Of a DNA stretch of 64,000 bases, positions 62,788 through 64,000 are shown in pieces (within the stretch, counting starts at the first letter, position 1; each line of letters opens with the position of its first letter). Made by a program: the position numbers and the translations under genes. This DNA is from Hypomesus transpacificus (lineage: Eukaryota; Chordata; Actinopteri; Osmeriformes; Osmeridae), in contig NC_061061.1 in the NCBI RefSeq assembly GCF_021917145.1, positions 2,070,552 through 2,134,551 of the forward strand. The letters run 5' to 3'. The notes beneath the pieces were generated by a model. That model was not told where the DNA came from. It did not search any database and saw only the letters and a program-made list of their open reading frames with translations.

Positions 62788-64000
62788 GCCTAGCCACAAC
62801 CAGGGGCCTAGCCACAGCCAGGGGCCTAGCCACAGCCAGGGGCCTAGCCACAGCCAGGGGCCTAGCTACAACCAGGGGCCTAGCCACAGCCAGGGGCCTA
62901 GCCACAGTCAGGGGCCTAGCCACAGCCAGGGGCCTAGCCACAGCCAGGGGCCTAGCCACAGTCAGGGGCCTAGCCACAGCCAGGGGCCTAGCCACAGCCA
63001 GGGGCCTAGCCACAACCAGGGGCTTAGCCACAACCAGGGGCCTAGCCACAGCCAGGGGCCTAGCCACAACCAGGGGCCTAGCCACAGCCAGGGGCCTAGC
63101 CACAGTCAGGGGCCTAGCCACAGCCAGGGGCCTAGCCACAGCCAGGGGCCTAGCCACAGCCAGGGGCCTAGCCACAGCCAGGGGCCTAGCCACAACCAGG
63201 GGCCTAGCCACAACCAGGGGCTTAGCCACAACCAGGGGCCTAGCCACAGCCAGGGGCCTAGCCACAGTCAGGGGCCTAGCCACAGCCAGGGGCCTAGCCA
63301 CAGCCAGGGGCCTAGCCACAGCCAGGGGCCTAGCCACAGCCAGGGGCCTAGCCACAACCAGGGGCTTAGCCACAACCAGGGGCCTAGCCACAGCCAGGGG
63401 CCTAGCCACAGCCAGGGGCCTAGCCACAGTCAGGGGCCTAGCCACAGCCAGGGGCCTAGCCACAACCAGGGGCCTAGCCACAGCCAGGGGCCTAGCCACA
63501 GCCAGGGGCCTAGCCACAGCCAGGGGCCTAGCCACAGTCAGGGGCCTAGCCACAGCCAGGGGCCTAGCCACAGCCAGGGGCCTAGCCACAGTCAGGGGCC
63601 TAGCCACAACCAGGGGCCTAGCCACAGCCAGGGGCCTAGCCACAGCCAGGGGCCTAGCCACAGCCAGGGGCCTAGCCACAACCAGGGGCCTAGCCACAGC
63701 CAGGGGCCTAGCCACAGTCAGGGGCTTAGCCACAACCAGGGGCCTAGCCACAGCCAGGGGCCTAGCCACAGCCAGGGGCCTAGCCACAACCAGGGGCTTA
63801 GCCACAACCAGGGGCCTAGCCACAGCCAGGGGCCTAGCCACAACCAGGGGCCTAGCCACAGCCAGGGGCCTAGCCACAGCCAGGGGCCTAGCCACAGTCA
63901 GGGGCCTAGCCACAGCCAGGGGCCTAGCCACAACCAGGGGCCTAGCCACAGCCAGGGGCCTAGCCACAGCCAGGGGCCTAGCCACAGTCAGGGGCCTAGC
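62788..64000. repeat. Minisatellite, 18-bp unit, about 67 copies, running off the window
   Basis: The unit is GGCCTAGCCACAGCCAGG, with frequent variants AGCC/AACC/AGTC and GCCTAG/GCTTAG. It lies in the arid1a intron upstream of exon 62746-62624 and starts only about 40 bases before the acceptor. Since 18 is a multiple of three, a spurious minus-strand frame of 470 codons is open through it (VARPLA-type hexapeptides). Confidence 0.96.

Overview
The window is nuclear DNA from a ray-finned (teleost) fish. Genes are split by short introns with GT-AG borders. Long non-coding stretches are full of CA/TG microsatellites and minisatellites. Several copies of a tRNA-derived fish-type SINE are present. 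The conserved genes are vertebrate, and their set (arid1a, pigv, zdhhc18, tent5b) is the group I recall from human 1p36.11. A smelt-like or other basal euteleost is possible from the SINE type, but I cannot settle the species.

All recognised genes lie on the minus strand. From right to left in transcription order they are: the 3' part of arid1a (62746 to 58426, running off the right edge upstream), pigv (56239 to 54167), an fsip2-like gene (53556 to 44930), zdhhc18 (44114 to 41184, with a probable alternative last exon at 39189 to 38845), and tent5b (exon 1 at 21541 to 21386, exon 2 at 16996 to 15968). I rebuilt every exon chain by hand from splice sites, and each closes in frame: arid1a 1026 residues (partial), pigv 507, fsip2-like 1892, zdhhc18 357 or 466, tent5b 394.

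The genes do not form a pathway. arid1a encodes a chromatin-remodelling subunit, pigv a GPI-anchor mannosyltransferase of the ER, zdhhc18 a Golgi-type palmitoyltransferase, tent5b a non-canonical poly(A) polymerase, and the fsip2-like gene a sperm-tail protein family member. The pigv to fsip2-like to zdhhc18 block is compact (gaps of about 0.3 to 0.8 kb), whereas 22 to 38 kb and 1 to 15 kb hold no gene I can support.

The most interesting points are: (1) a 16-exon fsip2-like gene sitting between pigv and zdhhc18, far shorter than mammalian FSIP2; (2) a minor-spliceosome AT-AC intron inside zdhhc18, with a textbook U12 donor, a branch-point match and an AC end; (3) an alternative zdhhc18 last exon whose C-terminal tail resembles that of ZDHHC14; (4) an unusually dense set of minisatellites with unit lengths of 18, 21, 33, 35, 40 and 42 bp, several of which hold long spurious ORFs, one with an 84-bp higher-order period; and (5) a 365-bp non-autonomous hAT-like element with imperfect 8-bp target duplications.
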